Shown: positions 1 through 13,186, counted from the stretch's first letter. The stretch is 64,000 bases of DNA from Piper betle (GCA_033002965.1 JAURVB010013535.1:42081-106080); one strand, 5' to 3'. The notes: generated by a model from the sequence alone, not told the origin. Made by a program: numbers and translations.

Positions 1-520
1 CCGCCCTTCCCCGCCCTCCCGCTCGCCGTCCCCCCGCCCTCCCCCTTCCTCCTGTCGGCGCCCTACCCCGACCTCCGCCACCGCCTCGACTCCGTCGCCG
101 CCTACCTCCGCTGCCCTGCCTCCGCCGACTGCCTTTGCCACCGCCTGCCTCCGCCAGACCGCCGCCCTCTGCCTCCGCCGGTCCGTGGGCGGCGCGGCAA
201 TGGTTTGGACGGGGAAGAGAAAAAGGGCCGGTGGTTTGAGCAATGGCAATATTGTAAATAAGATTTGACTCGAGTCGACTCGACTCCGTCCCGTGTCAAT
301 AATAATAACTAACTCAAAATAAATCCTAAAAAATCCATAAAATAGAAAAAAAATTTATAAAATAAAAAAACAATATAAAATCATAACGACATGCTTTATA
401 ACTAATAACCCACCCAAATTCTATGTAACACGTCCTAACGCGGTAAACGACCTAAAATCAATTTTACGATCCACTATATATATAAATAAAAAATAACTGG
501 CATATTAACTAAATTACAAG
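1..520 (+). mobile_element. 3' part of a large TGTAACACCC-type LTR (truncated at both sides)
   Basis: The first 230 bases are C- then G-rich. They are followed by an AT-rich tail in which phrases such as acgcgtcctaacgcggtaa-like text and a 'cgatccactatatat' motif match, in the same order, the 3' parts of the two 3-kb LTRs at 34250-34510 and 38250-38410. The match fades near 520, before the LTR terminus, so this copy is cut by the window edge on the left and is truncated on the right. No coding capacity is seen. Confidence 0.6.
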
Positions 521-1329
521 TAGTTTGATATGATTATTAATGCGAATGTATAGTTCTAAATTCCTAAATATAAGAATGACTTTTATCCTTTTTATATGTA
601 TGTCATTTTTAGATATTTAAGATATTAAATATCGATTTTATGTATAAATTTAATTAATTTTACTGTATATTTATATTTTAAAATTTTTATAAACTATAAT
701 ATTAGTCTTATAAATGTTAAAGACATTATATTATTGATATAAAATATCGGACATTTGGTCGGTCGTTCGGTCAGACAAAAAAATGTCCATGTTTAGTTTG
801 TTTTAATTCGGTCGAATTCGGTCAGACATGCTTCGGACGTTGTACGGACGGACAAATTCGGACGTCCGCGCCCACCCCTAATCTTGGTAAGAGTGCAATA
901 AAAAACTTTTTCAACTTTGTTGAAAACCAATATTGAAGAGCAAATTAATAAAGTACGAATAAACTTTATCTAAAACTAATTTTAAAAAAACTAGCATCAT
1001 CTACAAGTAAAAATAAATTAACAAAAGTGAAATCATTAATTTTATTTAAAACCAAAACATTAGCTTAGTTAGCATGTCTATCCTATCATCCAGAAATTGT
1101 ATAAACAAATACGTATAGATTGTCATTTGTTTCAAAGCAAACAAAATCACAAAATGTAAAATTTAATATCTACTTCCGTATACTTGCCAATATATTATCC
1201 TTAATCAGTTCATATATTTATAATTTTATTGATCTTGATTTTTTTAATGATCTAAATCTTAAAAAAATTGTAAGTGTGTTGTAACATTCAACATGGGAAT
1301 GATATAAGTTACAAAGAACCTAAGATTTA
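521..1329. other. AT-rich stretch without a gene
   Basis: No coding region is recognised. Around 750-880 there are several 'ggacg/ggtc' repeats ending in cccacccctaat. Read on the minus strand this begins TAGGGGTGGGC, which resembles a hAT-type terminus; the opposite end was not found. Confidence 0.4.
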
Positions 1330-1440
1330 AGGAACTGTTTTTGGCTCCTCCCCACTGGAGATGCCCACGTGAGAATCAATGATGCGGATGACTGGCGCCC
1401 CCATGGGCGTCTCCACAGGGAGGAGCCAAAACCAGTTCCT
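1330..1440. repeat. Hairpin (fold-back) miniature element, copy 1
   Basis: The left arm (1330-1369) and the reverse complement of the right arm (1402-1440) agree over about 39 bases with only a few mismatches. Both arms read AGGAACTG, then TTTTGGCTCCTCCC, then a GGAGA-GCCCA segment. The loop is about 32 bases. A related text occurs near 59913-59997, so this looks like a MITE-type fold-back repeat. A small-RNA precursor is an alternative reading. Confidence 0.6.
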
Positions 1441-2339
1441 GTATTTAGGTCGATAACAGATGAGCACAAATCGCCAACACCGACGATTCCAAACAAAGTA
1501 AGAAACAAGAAGCCCCAGACTCGATGCCCCATAAAGGAAAATGTGGCAATTTTGTTTGGGCCCAACAACTCACTTGTGCCCCTCTCGGTTGTGAGCCCAC
1601 AAACTTTCAAGACAATTTAAAAAACTTGGAAAGCCCATTTCGATTGTTAGGCATTGTTATTGCTAGTTTTGGTTTATTAATTTATTTATGTATTTGAATT
1701 TTGTAGCCAGTCTTACAACGGTCTTGGGATGCCACTCGTTCAATTCGGTCCTGCACTTCGGCGCTGTTAAATAGACCAAATTGAGTTTCAATTCCTTGTA
1801 TTATGATTTCCAAGTCTTCTACATGCTGTTAAATAGGCCGAGTAAGGTCTGAAACCTAATGTGATTTATAAATGGCTAAATCAATTTAGAAAAATTTTAT
1901 TTGATAATACGATAATGAAAGTGCATTGTCAGTTCCAAATTCGAATAAAAGAGTAGGGGTGGTACCAAGTAGGATATAAATCCTAATTAAGGATTTATGT
2001 TTCCAACATTTTTTAAGATCATGAGGTAAAAGGAGCAGAAGAAGAAAGAAATTGTAGTGTTTCTTAATTTATTCTTTCTTTAAAGTCAACGACTAAATAT
2101 TTATTCTCGACCATATACCCTTAACAACATAAAACCTAATGTTTTGACCCAAAAAAACTTAAAGAATGAATATTTAAAAAATTCAATTATAAGTGGTGAT
2201 AGAAGCAAGGTCAATTGGTGACGAGCATCAGAATATTCGTCACAATATTGAAACGATGGTGGGTGCAACATCTCATAGTTTGTGAAGTCTATGTGCAATT
2301 TTTTTCCAGCAAGGCTTACCAGATATACGCATTTTTTTA
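1441..2339. other. Unassigned intergenic DNA
   Basis: No gene, RNA gene or clear repeat boundary is recognised here. The short open frames lack codon structure or family motifs. Confidence 0.4.
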
Positions 2340-2990
2340 AAGATGTCAATCATGTGGATTTGATTATTCATAGTGTGGAAAATGTGGAGCAATTATTTTG
2401 AAGGGGTGGATGGAACGTGTAAGAGCCTCAAAAGAGGCTAAGTTCTAGATTGTTTAATTAAGGTAGGCAATAAGCCAACGAAACCATCTTAAGGGGTTAT
2501 TGTCTTCCGTATCAATTCTATTATTATACAACAAACTCGGTGAGAGCCAAATTAAATTGGCATGCCTACCAATCACTCCCCCGGATTTGGGCCAACCCAC
2601 TTTCTTGCATGGTTTGATGATCCGTCACATCTTCCATTATAATGGCGAAAGCGATTCATTCTCATGCAAACTCAATACAATTCCTTTTAAAATGGTTCGG
2701 CAACCTCACTTCTTGGTCAAATGAGTTATTAAGGGTTTAAGATTCAAGATTTAGAATTTATTAACACGATCATTTATAAAATTCTTTATATCTTATGCCT
2801 CTAATCCATTGATTCGATAGGGCACAAAAAAGTAGTTCATAAAAAAACAGAGCTCATTTTATCTTCATTTTGTTTTTGTTTTTCCTTTTTTTCGGGCAAG
2901 CTATTATTTTAGTGGATAATTTTACTAAAACATTTTGGTCTTTATAGAAGTTATAAAAGTAAATACCCCAAAAGAAATGGACAAATTCAT
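2340..2990 (+). repeat. Dispersed repeat family R1, copy 1
   Basis: This block matches 8160-8900 in the same orientation. Shared ordered phrases include 'tttgaaggggtggatggaac', 'aatcactcccccgga/agattt', 'ctgcatggtttgatga' and 'gggcacaaaaaagtag/tt'. The two copies differ by many substitutions and by an insertion of roughly 70 bases in the second copy. No intact reading frame or LTR/TIR signature was seen, so the class is unknown. Confidence 0.55.
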
Positions 2991-3019
2991 TTTCAATTTT
3001 GTCTTATATTTTTCAACAT

Positions 3020-3745
3020 CATCTTGTAACCCGTTAGTGTGATATCTCACAAATTAATCTCACATCTATAATGTATTGTAATCAAATCCAATTTATTAAC
3101 AGGGATGATTTATAGATTTTAACTTTAATTAATTATTTTGAATAGATGACTTAAGTCCATTAATTTACAGTTATAAATGGTATTAGAGTCATTCTGTATT
3201 AGATGTTGGGCTAGTCTGAACATGGGCTAGGCCGCTAACTACATGCCAATGATAGAAATTTTAAGGACATAATTTGATATTTTTTAAATTAGTCTCATAT
3301 CTAATACCTAATTAGGTAAAATCTAATATATTATTAAGGATAATATTTACAATATTTAACTTAATTAAACACTTTCGAAGAAGTGACTAGAATATAAGTT
3401 TGCAATAATTAGGTTGAACTATTAAAAATGATATCAAAGTTGACTTTGTTTTGTATTAGAAGATGGACCGAACTAAACATGGGCTAAGTTGCTAGCCACG
3501 GCCTAAGGGTCAAACCTAGACTAGACATGTGTTAGGCTACTAGCCACTGGCCAAAGGTAGAAATTTTATAGACGAAATTTTTTTAAGATAGGTGGATTGC
3601 ATATCCCCTAAATTAATCCTGCATGTAGTATCTGTTAGGGTAAAATTTAATATATTAGTAAGAATAATATTTATAATCTTCAATTTGGTTAACCACTTTT
3701 GAAAAAATAATTAGGTCTACCAGTTTATAGTAATTAGGTTAGACT
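3020..3745 (+). repeat. Three diverged tandem copies of a ~250-bp unit
   Basis: Three successive blocks (about 3020-3240, 3280-3510 and 3590-3745) share the order: 'taaattaatctcacat', then 'taatatattattaa(g)gataatatttac', then 'actttcgaagaagtgac'-like text. The first two continue into 'catgggctaggccgct'-like text. A 'tggtattagagtc' motif in the first copy is close to the copia primer-binding site, so these may be pieces of an old LTR junction. That last point is inference. Confidence 0.45.
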
Positions 3746-5775
3746 ATTATAATTAGAAGTTGATGGTTTGGTTATGACTCAATCGATAGTATTAATCATA
3801 TTTATTTACTGTTTTCAATTTTTTACCATAACTTAACCATTAACTAAATCACAAGGTTCTACTATAACCGATTTTTAACCGTTTTGATGTCGGTTAAACA
3901 ATTAAAATATGGTTAATTTTTTTACTATTTTTTATATTCTAAACCAACAATTTTAACATGTGAAAGAAGGGCTAAATTCAATTTTATACCTCACACAAAA
4001 TATAAAAAAGGAACCTTTGTATCTCCTGCAGTGGGCAAGAGAATATGATCAACTTTTAAGTCTGACCACCCATGTAAATCACATAGTTGTCATTTTTTTA
4101 TATAATCAAAACTACCCTCATCATCTAGCCGTTCTTGCAATCCAATGACTGATATTAAAGTTAGCTTCTATAAGAGTATCGACAACAACTGATACTAATT
4201 ATTCTTAATATAAAATGCTTCTACCATCCGAAGTATGATAAAGTAGTATTATAATTACATGTTTCACCAAGAAGACTTTGATAAATAAAAATTTCAAAAT
4301 ATAGCATCAATTCCCTGCAAAAGATTCTTCAAGCTCCTATGTTATCATCAATCTCCCAATATCAAACCTGATCATATAAAAATGATTTTTCAATTTTGAT
4401 CATCTCTATTTAATAGGTCTCAATAAACTAAAAAATATATAAATTGAATGATTCAAGACTTTGGCCATTAAAAGGTTCAATTTTTTGGTTCATTCAAAAA
4501 ACTTTCTCAGCCACACACCACCAACACATATATGCAAACCCTAAAAACACATTTCCAATGTATCATAAAAAGTTTAGGTGAGCAATATATATCCCATGCT
4601 TTTTAAGTTGGACATGTTAATTTTCAACAATCACTCTTACCTTTACATAGCTTTTGTGGTGAATGGATGTGGATGTGGAGTTAAGAGGGGACTCCTTTCA
4701 AGTTGGACAAGTTAATGATTTCTAGCTTAGGTGAATGGTAGCGAGCAATAAGCTTCAAGAAAATTTTCTTTTTATTGAGTTCTTATATTTTTTTACTCAA
4801 GATCTTGTATTTTTGGAAGATCTCTAGTTCTTATAATCAAGGTAAGTTCATTATTATTTTATTGAATTATTTTATTACGCATGTTTATGTTTGCAAGAGT
4901 GCAAGAGTGCCACAGTGAACTCACATTAGATTGGATCAAACTTTGTGTAGGTAAACATTAAAGAACATTCTACATTTTGTTTCATTAAAACTTGGCTTAT
5001 TTGATCAATTCGAGTTCAAATCAAACTTGCTTTATGCAAATATACATTAATCAACTAATTTAATAGTTACTTGACCATCCCTACATATTAATATATCAAA
5101 TATATGTAGCGCTCCATTATCCAAATTTATACTTAACGTAACATTCATATTTTGGTTTCTATTGACATGTTTTCAGGATTCTTTGGGTGCATCGCAATTG
5201 TAACACAAATACCATTCCATCAATATGGTTATAAGTAGTTATAATTTAATGTTACCCAAATTTTTGTGTACTATATATATTTGTTTTATTGCCATATCCA
5301 ATTCCTTTTGTGCTTCTTGACCAGCTCATCGTTGGACACTCTTAACTGGCACTTCGAAATTTGGTCAAGTTTGTTCAGAACAATGTAAGTTGTGTACAAC
5401 CAAAATTGGACTTATATTTTTCTATTGAATGGGAAGATTGAAATATTTTCCTGGTTTCTAAGAATTTTTCTTTTCAGTCCCTGCATGCAATTTCAGGATC
5501 TTAAGCTACATGTATTTGTTATCTTGATACTAAGTCATAAATTTATATAAACTTTGAATAATAGATTAACTATGATTTTTAAAAATAATATGAGATATAT
5601 AGTCAATAAATTTATTCTGTTTTCTTTGCTGTTAGTGTTTTTTTATTAATTATAAGGTCCTATGGTCTGACTATTATATTGGAAATACATGGTAATTTTG
5701 TTTACTTTCTTATGGTTATGTTTACTTTTTTTAGGGTTATATTTACTATCAAATGGTTTCCTCGTTAAATAAAAA
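3746..5775. other. Unassigned AT-rich intergenic DNA
   Basis: No coding exon, RNA gene or repeat boundary is recognised. Confidence 0.4.
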
Positions 5776-5810
5776 CTAGTCATAAACCCCGCCCAATGTA
5801 CGGGATTGTT
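5776..5810 (-). mobile_element. Possible Helitron 3' terminus (minus strand)
   Basis: Read on the minus strand, the sequence contains a short CCCG...CGGG hairpin, then about 7 bases, then CTAG. The next base is T, as expected for insertion between A and T. This is the layout of Helitron 3' ends. The partner 5' TC terminus was not identified to the right, so the element length is unknown. Confidence 0.4.
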
Positions 5811-5929
5811 AAACATAAATTATTAAATTATCTATTAAAATTTTAAATTGTTTGAAGTTAATTAGACAACTTAAAATATTATGGAAGTAATTGAACTACA
5901 TAAAAAAGTAATAGGTATAAATTGAGAGA

Positions 5930-6260
5930 AAAATTAAGATGAGCTACACCTCATGCAAATTTTCTGAGCTACTACATTTAATTTTAAATTTTAGTGGGTC
6001 TCACAAAATTTTATATATATTTTATCTTTTTGATGTTATTATGAGCTACTTTTAGATTTTCAAAAGATGCACTAGTTAATATATATTTTAAAATTAATTT
6101 TTATTATAATTACTTTGATAATTAAGATAAAAGTTAAATTAAGTTAAAATTTTATAATTACCCATATAATTTATTTTTATATTTATCTTTATAGATTTTG
6201 AGTAATGGGACCCACCAAATTGATCTAAATAAAGATGTAGCTCATATAAACTATATAATT
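5930..6260 (+). repeat. AT-rich dispersed repeat R2, copy 1
   Basis: Phrases such as 'ttattataattactttgataattaag' (here split) and 'tagattttcaaaa' recur in the same order near 60170-60470. The copies are diverged, no terminal repeats are seen and the class is unknown. Confidence 0.35.
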
Positions 6261-6469
6261 TACCGCCCATACATATAAGACTCATAAATCAATTATTTGT
6301 TATCATTACTAGATTTGTGAGAAAAAATACACGAAAGAACATCACGGTCTAAAGCAATTCATGTGAAAAAATACCCTCATATTAATAAGGAAAAATTATC
6401 AAAACAAAACAATTAAATGTACAGAAAACCTCCAAGTACCACGCAATAAATTAAGTATCATACTTTTTC

Positions 6470-6735
6470 AACTGTATATTTAATTTGTCTTCATATCTTT
6501 TTTCCCATTTCCAAGTTTATACTTCATAAACCATAATTTCTTGATATAAACCTCAATAGAAGTTCACCACCTTTAAGCATCTGTGTCTTAAAAAATAAAA
6601 AATAACTATGTATTTAATTTGTCTTCATATCTTTTTTCCCATTTCCAAGTTTATACATCATAAACCATAACTTCTTGATGTAAACCTCATTAAAAGTTCA
6701 CTGCCCTTAAACATTTGTATCTTAAAAAAAATAAA
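6470..6735 (+). repeat. Two tandem copies of a ~134-bp unit
   Basis: The segment starting 'tatttaatttgtcttcatat' at about 6475 is repeated at about 6609 with a few substitutions. Both copies contain 'cccatttccaagtttatac' and 'aaaccataa(t/c)ttcttgat'. Confidence 0.8.
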
Positions 6736-7488
6736 TTCAAAAATAATTTTGATAAGAAAGAAAAGGAAATATCACAATTTAAAACAATATATGAGGAAAA
6801 ATACAGTAATTTTAATATGACATAAATAAATAAATATAAAGAATGTCATAAAGTGTTCAATGCAAAAAGTAAATATGTTTTAAGTAAAAAAAAAGTCAAA
6901 TAAAATCCAAAAGTAAAAATAATAGTAAGGGGAAATTAAAAGAAGAGGTCTAAATAATAAAAAATAAAACAATGATAAAAGAGAATATAACAATGTATGC
7001 AAAAATCTCAGAAATAAATCACCAGTGACATTAATAATAATGAAGTGAATTATAGTGAAAAAGTAAAAGATGAATACTTGTTATAGGAAAGGATAACATA
7101 TAATTAAACATAAATAAAGTATTATTAAAAATAAAATAAACAAAATACTGTAATTACTACATTGTTATTCTTGCTTTTTAGAACGATAATTTTTTTATAA
7201 AAATTTTAGTATCTAAAAAAATATTGTTAGTATATTTACGAGGAAATGGGATGCAACTTTTAGACAGAGGGGACTCGGGAAGCTGTTAGAGGTAAGGTAG
7301 AACCATTTAGGAGGGGTGAGTGTTTTTTAAGAGGAAATTATAGATTCTGCGGTGCCTCTTTCTCTACACCCAGTGCCCAGTTTAATTGTCTTTGATTTTA
7401 CATATAAAGATGTTCATATAGGTAGTCATTCTTCACTTGGGTAGTTTCTACGTAAACTTGAAATAGTTATAAATCAATTATTTAGCAT
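6736..7488. other. A-rich unassigned DNA
   Basis: The stretch is strongly A-rich and low in complexity. No feature is recognised. Confidence 0.4.
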
Positions 7489-7590
7489 CTAAGTGTCGAA
7501 ATATCAAATTTTCCTTTAGCATATCTTTTAAAACGGGCTAAGTGTCGAAAATATCAATTTTCCTTTAACATATCTTTTAAAAGGGGTATA
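7489..7590 (+). repeat. Two tandem ~50-bp copies
   Basis: A unit that starts 'aagtgtcgaaa' and ends 'catatcttttaaaa' is present twice in a row with small differences. Confidence 0.7.
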
Positions 7591-8159
7591 GTACCCTTTA
7601 GAAAATGTGCATGCTATTTAGAGGAGTCGTCGTCTTTTAAAGGGATGTGACTCTTAGTGCATCATTCAGAATCAACTACGTAGGTGCTCGACGCCCTCTT
7701 AGAAGTAGGGATGTCCTAGACGCCCACTTAGCATAAATTTGGAAAATTTCTTTGCACCTTTAATCGCACAGAAAGAGGCAAACCGCTTGCGTGGGTTTGT
7801 GAGTGGAGAACCAGTAAACCGAGATAAGTATACATGGATTCTAGCCAGGCTAAGGAAATTGAAGCTTTGAAGATTCAGTTTTTTTATCTAGAAATAGGTT
7901 TGGTGTGTAAAATAGGTTTTGCATGCATATAATTGTAATGCATTAAACTGCAAGCAAGCGCAAGAACTGACCAATTTTGGAGGTGGACGGTGAGAAGGCT
8001 CACGGTGAGGAAGGAGCCAACAAACGTGCGGTTTGGCGCTCCACAGTCATCGTTCGGTCTACGGAATGCAAAAGCAATGCGCACCGATGCACGTTCTTGT
8101 ACATCTTTTATTCCATGGTCATACTGAGTTTCTTTATGAAGGTCATGTCTTTTCATCAA

Positions 8160-8900
8160 TTTTAGTTTTTCGAGCCATCAACCCTATGGATTTGGTTATC
8201 CGTAGTGCCAAAAATGTGGAACAATTGTTTTGAAGGGGTGGATGGAACATGTATGAGTCTGGTTGTTTAATCATGGGAGGCGGTGTTAGGTCAAGGGGTA
8301 CTGCGTGTCCTCGTCTGGCAGTCCACAGGCGCGCACTGAGGCGCACGTAGAGCCTTGGTCTAATTATGGTGGGCAACGAGCCAACGTAACCATGATAAGG
8401 GTCATCATCCTCCTCGTCAATTCTACTAATTAAACGACAAATTTAGGTGAGATCAAATCCGATTGACATACCTACGAATCACTCCCCCAGATTTCGGCCG
8501 AACGACTTTCCTGCATGGTTTGATGACCCATCGCATTCTCCATTATACACCGGCTGATGTTGATTTAATCTCATCGGAACCCAATACAACTCCTTATCCA
8601 TTAGCCGATTGACCTCAGTTGGCTCGGTCACTTAAAGGATTTAAGGTTTTAGAATTTAAGATTTTAAAAATATTTGCACGAAGCATTTGCATAAGTCCTC
8701 ATATTTTATGCCTCTAATCTGATGATTCAATAGGACACAAAAAAGTAATTCATATTATATGAAATAAAATCTAGAGCTCACTTAAGCTTTTTATTTTTGT
8801 TTGTTTTTCTTTGGGTAAGGTTGTATTTTAATGGACAATTTCATTTCTTAATTTTGGTCAAGAAGTAAATGTGAATTTTTTTGAGTTCTATTTTTATGGA
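8160..8900 (+). repeat. Dispersed repeat family R1, copy 2
   Basis: This block is collinear with 2340-2990. It carries an extra GC-rich segment at about 8275-8360 (near 'cgtctggcagtccacaggcg') that copy 1 lacks. No coding capacity is recognised. Confidence 0.55.
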
Positions 8901-10412
8901 AATCGAAAGAGTTGAAATTTAGTGGATAGGAAGCCCTTATGTTATTTTCCCAATGCAATAAACCCTAATATCTTTACTTATTGTGGACATCAGATTAGGA
9001 TTTAAGGTTTTATTGCAACCAAATTTGCCAATTTAGCAGCTATGATTTGAGGAAGATTTGCGTGAAGAAGAAAAAATTATTGATGGAAGCTTCAATGCAA
9101 TTTATTTTGCCAGGATCTGATTTCAATTGCTCTTATTACAATCAAACTCCAGTGATATTGACTCGCAAATGCAACTATGCTTGATTTGAATTATGCCCGG
9201 CCCTTTCAGGGGGACACCATTTATGAACTTTTGTTAATGGCTATTATTAGAACAACAACAAAACTCATTTGAACCTAATTATTGATAATTTTCATCCCAA
9301 CATATGCATTTATTTTATAGTTTTGACACTCATTTTTTACTACGAAACTCCGACTCCACTTTATGATTTTTCATGTCAAATTCTATAAATTACCGACTCT
9401 CAAGTGATAGTGATCAGATTTTATAATTAGATTCTTCGAGTCAAGTAATAAAAGTTTTAAAATATTATAATTATTTTTTATGTAGTTAAATTAATATTTT
9501 AAAATAATATAAATCATATATTTATTGATTTCAAATATTAAAAGAGTAATAAAATTTCATATTACATTTTATTTACTTAATTGAAAAATAGTATACATGA
9601 CTCCAAGTCAGCTTGGAGTTAATCTATAGTCAAACTCCAATATATGGCATGCACAGCCGAATTCAAATCCCCAATTTTTAAAATATAATTTGTTCATCTA
9701 AGTTTAATAAGTTTTATAGATTTAAATTGATTTCTAATGTTATTACTCACCCATTTCACCCTTATTTAAGCAGCATTTAAATAAAATTGCCCTCATTATC
9801 CAACCATTCTAATTGTCCTTATAATTATATAGTTCATGCTAATTTAAGCTTATACATAAAGGAGCCCTGTGAGATCCGGCCATTGATACTAATTTTTTAC
9901 TTCAGACCTCTTTCCGTGTAAATCTCTTTGAAATAACAAATTACTGTTTGTTATATGTTAAAATCAAATTTAAAACAAACACAATGAAGTTAACCACAGC
10001 ATAAATGCTGTTCTTTTTTATTATTATTATGATCAAGATTCCTTTTTTAATCTTATATACACACAACACTACTTTGAGAGGGATTATTCCACGACCACTT
10101 CCCTGTGTGGTCCATGATCTGACTTCACAAAATTATGAATGTGAATGGGCATTCTTGCACCTTATGTTCTCATATCATTAAGAACATCTATAATTATATA
10201 AAAAAAGAGTAAGACAAAGTAAAAACCATTACATATATTTCCATGATTGATTACATGCTACAAGGCTTTGTATGCACAAAAATATCATTTTATCGTGGAA
10301 AAAAAACAACTCCTAGTATAAGTCACTCGCATGTGTGGTAAGCAAAAATGAAGCAGTATATGTAGTGCATTGTTTGTTCTATCTTTTATGTGTATTGGTT
10401 GCGGGCAATCCA
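8901..10412. other. Intergenic DNA downstream of CYP90D
   Basis: No coding exon is recognised. The right end, next to the CYP90D stop codon, should include that gene's 3' untranslated region. No canonical AATAAA was located with confidence. Confidence 0.4.
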
Positions 10413-13186
10413 TCAATTGTTTATTTCCAAGCTCCGGCTAACTCTGATGGGCATCCTTCTTTTCATTCTCACAGTTGGAAAGTTCACAATTGCATCCTCT
10501 TCGGCTTCCCATCTATCATAAAATAAAAAATGATTCAGAGCAATCAATCTACGTTGTGTACTGCAGAAAACCATAATAATGTTCTCCATATTCATAATCA
10601 TTCAATCATAGATGCTCCTGTGTTGTTCAAAGAACCATCCTTCTGATTCATGTATAATTGCATGAAAAATGAGACATGGGTCCCTCCCAAAACCCATTCC
10701 CATCCCTTATACAGAAATGTTGGATGTGTACTACTATAATAATGTAGATAATAATGTAATTCACTCACAAAAAAATAAACTTGTGTGGTGTTGGTTTTAT
10801 GTTCAATCCAATAAGTGAGTCATATCAATTTTTGAAATTATGGTTAGCAGCCAAACGGAGACCAGTTTTACTTCAGCCCGAATTGAATAATTTTCTTCCA
10901 CCAAAATGCTATGTACCTGAAGCCAGTGACGAGATGGTGAAGAAAGATGGAAGCTTCGAGCCTGGCCAAGTCCATGCCGGGACAAAGCCTCTGTCCACCT
11001 CCAAAGGGAGTGAAACAGCTGCTGCTCGCTTCTTTCTGACCCTGACAAGATAGTACACACACAAAAAAGATTAGACCAGTTACAGAGCTATTGTTTGCAA
11101 GATGCCATCAGGTTTTAACTGAGGTTCGAATTTTGTAATTCGGGTTAGGTTATTACGTATACATATATAAACCTTCAAACTTAAATTCGGGTATTTAATA
11201 TTAAGTCAAATTTCGGGTCCTCTAAAACCGGGACGAACCTAGCCCCCTATGGCATCGACATGCAAATATGTGATTATCTATACACTCCCTACTAATAGAG
11301 TGGACAATTTTTTGATACCCCAGATGCTATAATAATGTTATTCAATAGTAAACGGTAGTTCTGAACTACTTAATCAAGGGTTTTTTTTCTATCAGGAGGT
11401 TAGATTCCTGTAAGCTTCTAATTATATTAATTATCAACTTAAGCATATTGGGCAAGTACCTAAGAAGTATTACCTGCCATCTCCATGGATTGAACTGATG
11501 AGGTTTGTGGTAATAGGTGTCATCAAGATGAACAGAGCGGAAGTAAGTGAAGACACACCAGTCCTTGGGTATGAAGTGTCCTTTGATCTTGACATCTTTT
11601 ACTGCCCTACGCATCACCCCTGTAATTATGTTCCCCATTCTTAAAGTCTCAGTAATCACCTGTCACCCATACATAACCAATGGTAAGTGACAAGTAATTG
11701 AATCTTTTGAGGTTGGTAATTTTGTACCATGAAAGTAACAGCAATGGTAATTACATTCTGTGTGAAGGACAGGGATAAGTAATCAGTCCAACTCAACTGC
11801 TCCCCAACATCAGTCTTCCTTCTCTTCAACTCCATGTTCTCTTGCTGCAAAAGAGGCAGGAATTGCACTTAGAATTACCCTTCATTGCAACAAACATGAA
11901 CTTGGTTTATAACATTTAACGTCTCTGAATTGAAATTTGAATTGATGGGCAAGTGAAATTACTTACCTTCAAGTGTTGAAGAGAAGGTGGGCAATCTGCT
12001 AGGAACTTGACGGCCAGTGTCATGAGAAGAGGGACAGAGTCTTCGCCGGGGATCATCAGATCAATCATGTTGTTAGATATGAGCTCCCCGGTCAATTGTT
12101 CGCTCTTGTCTTTGAGCAAGACATCCAACACATCTCTTGGAGCATCTAGAGGATCATTCTTCTCTTGTTTCTCATGGATGATCCTCTTAACTAGTCTCAC
12201 CATCTTCTTCTTTGCCTACACATTTGTGAATTGTTACAAGCTTTGTTGTTGTTGGGGATTTGTCGTAGCCTGTAGGATGGTTAGTATAATCACCTGCAAT
12301 GACTTGTATAGTCTACTTCCTGGGATGTTAATTGGGAGGGACATCAACCCAGCAATGAACTCTTGGAATTCCTGCTTCAGGAACTCCATGTCCTCGCCTG
12401 GGTCCAAGCTCACCAATGCTTTCACCAGCACTTGAAATGCAATCTGGTGACAAAACAAACAATTTTAAGACAAAATTCTACCATCTTCTAGCTTTTAACT
12501 TTTAAGGATAGAAGAAAAAGGCAACTGACATTTTTCGCCTCGTCTTGGATGTAGACAAGGTCACCATCCTTCCAGGCTGCCATGGCTTGCTTGACGTACT
12601 TGTGCATGTCCACGGTGATCTGCGCCTTTAACTGGGAGGACTTGAAGAAGCTGGCAATGAGGCCATGAACTTTTTTCTGTAGGCCACCATTGATAAGCAA
12701 GATTGAGGAGTCCCCCATCAACTCCGTCAAAGACTTGGGATAGAAAGGCACAAAGGCTCTAGCATCACTCTGCAACACCACCCGGCTCACCTCTGCATCA
12801 ATGGACACCACCGTTGGGCTCCCAAATATGTGGGACTTGAACACCTTCCCATACCTTAATTCCCCTCCAAACCAAATCAAAAAACCCAATTCAATCCATA
12901 TCCAAACAAACTAGTGTGTTAGTTAGTGTGTTTGTATACTTGATATATAATACTACACTCACAAGCTTCGGCGTTTGTCCATGAAAGCCTCAGGTTGAGA
13001 AGAGGATGCAGAGGAGATAAACTCGAGGGTCTCCCCAAGAAGGGGCCAGCCTAGTGTCCCCTTGGGGAGCTGCTTTCTGAGCCTCCATGACCTGCTTGGC
13101 CTGATCCAAATTGTGTAGAGAATAATTGCCACCCCCACGAGGGTTGCTGTGCAGGGGAAGACGAAGTCCCACGAGTGCTTGTCCAT
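10413..13186 (-). CDS. CYP90D: CYP90D-type cytochrome P450 (brassinosteroid C-23 hydroxylase)
   Basis: An ER-anchored P450 of the CYP90D subfamily, which in plants hydroxylates C-23 of C-22-hydroxylated brassinosteroid precursors. Eight exons join in frame: 13186-12963, 12854-12530, 12443-12294, 12215-11967, 11844-11755, 11659-11474, 11041-10917, 10512-10413. All introns are GT-AG and the product is 482 aa, close to the family's usual ~490. Visible landmarks are an N-terminal membrane helix (about 8-27), the proline hinge [17 protein letters not shown], the I-helix motif PGEDSVP (289-295), ETLR (350-353, the K-helix ExxR), FNPWRW, and the heme loop [10 protein letters not shown] with Cys428. 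The strongest matches to Arabidopsis CYP90D1, from memory, are the segments 'FKSHIFG', '[14 protein letters not shown]' and 'LMSLPIN'. No frame defect is seen. The ATG at 13186 precedes the membrane helix directly. A tandem GC-rich fold-back block lies only about 200 bp upstream and may affect the promoter. CYP90C is the closest alternative assignment. Confidence 0.93.

Noticed and set aside
1369..1620. 83-aa plus-strand frame and the 96-aa minus-strand frame over it
   Set aside because: Both run through the hairpin element and have no recognisable family.
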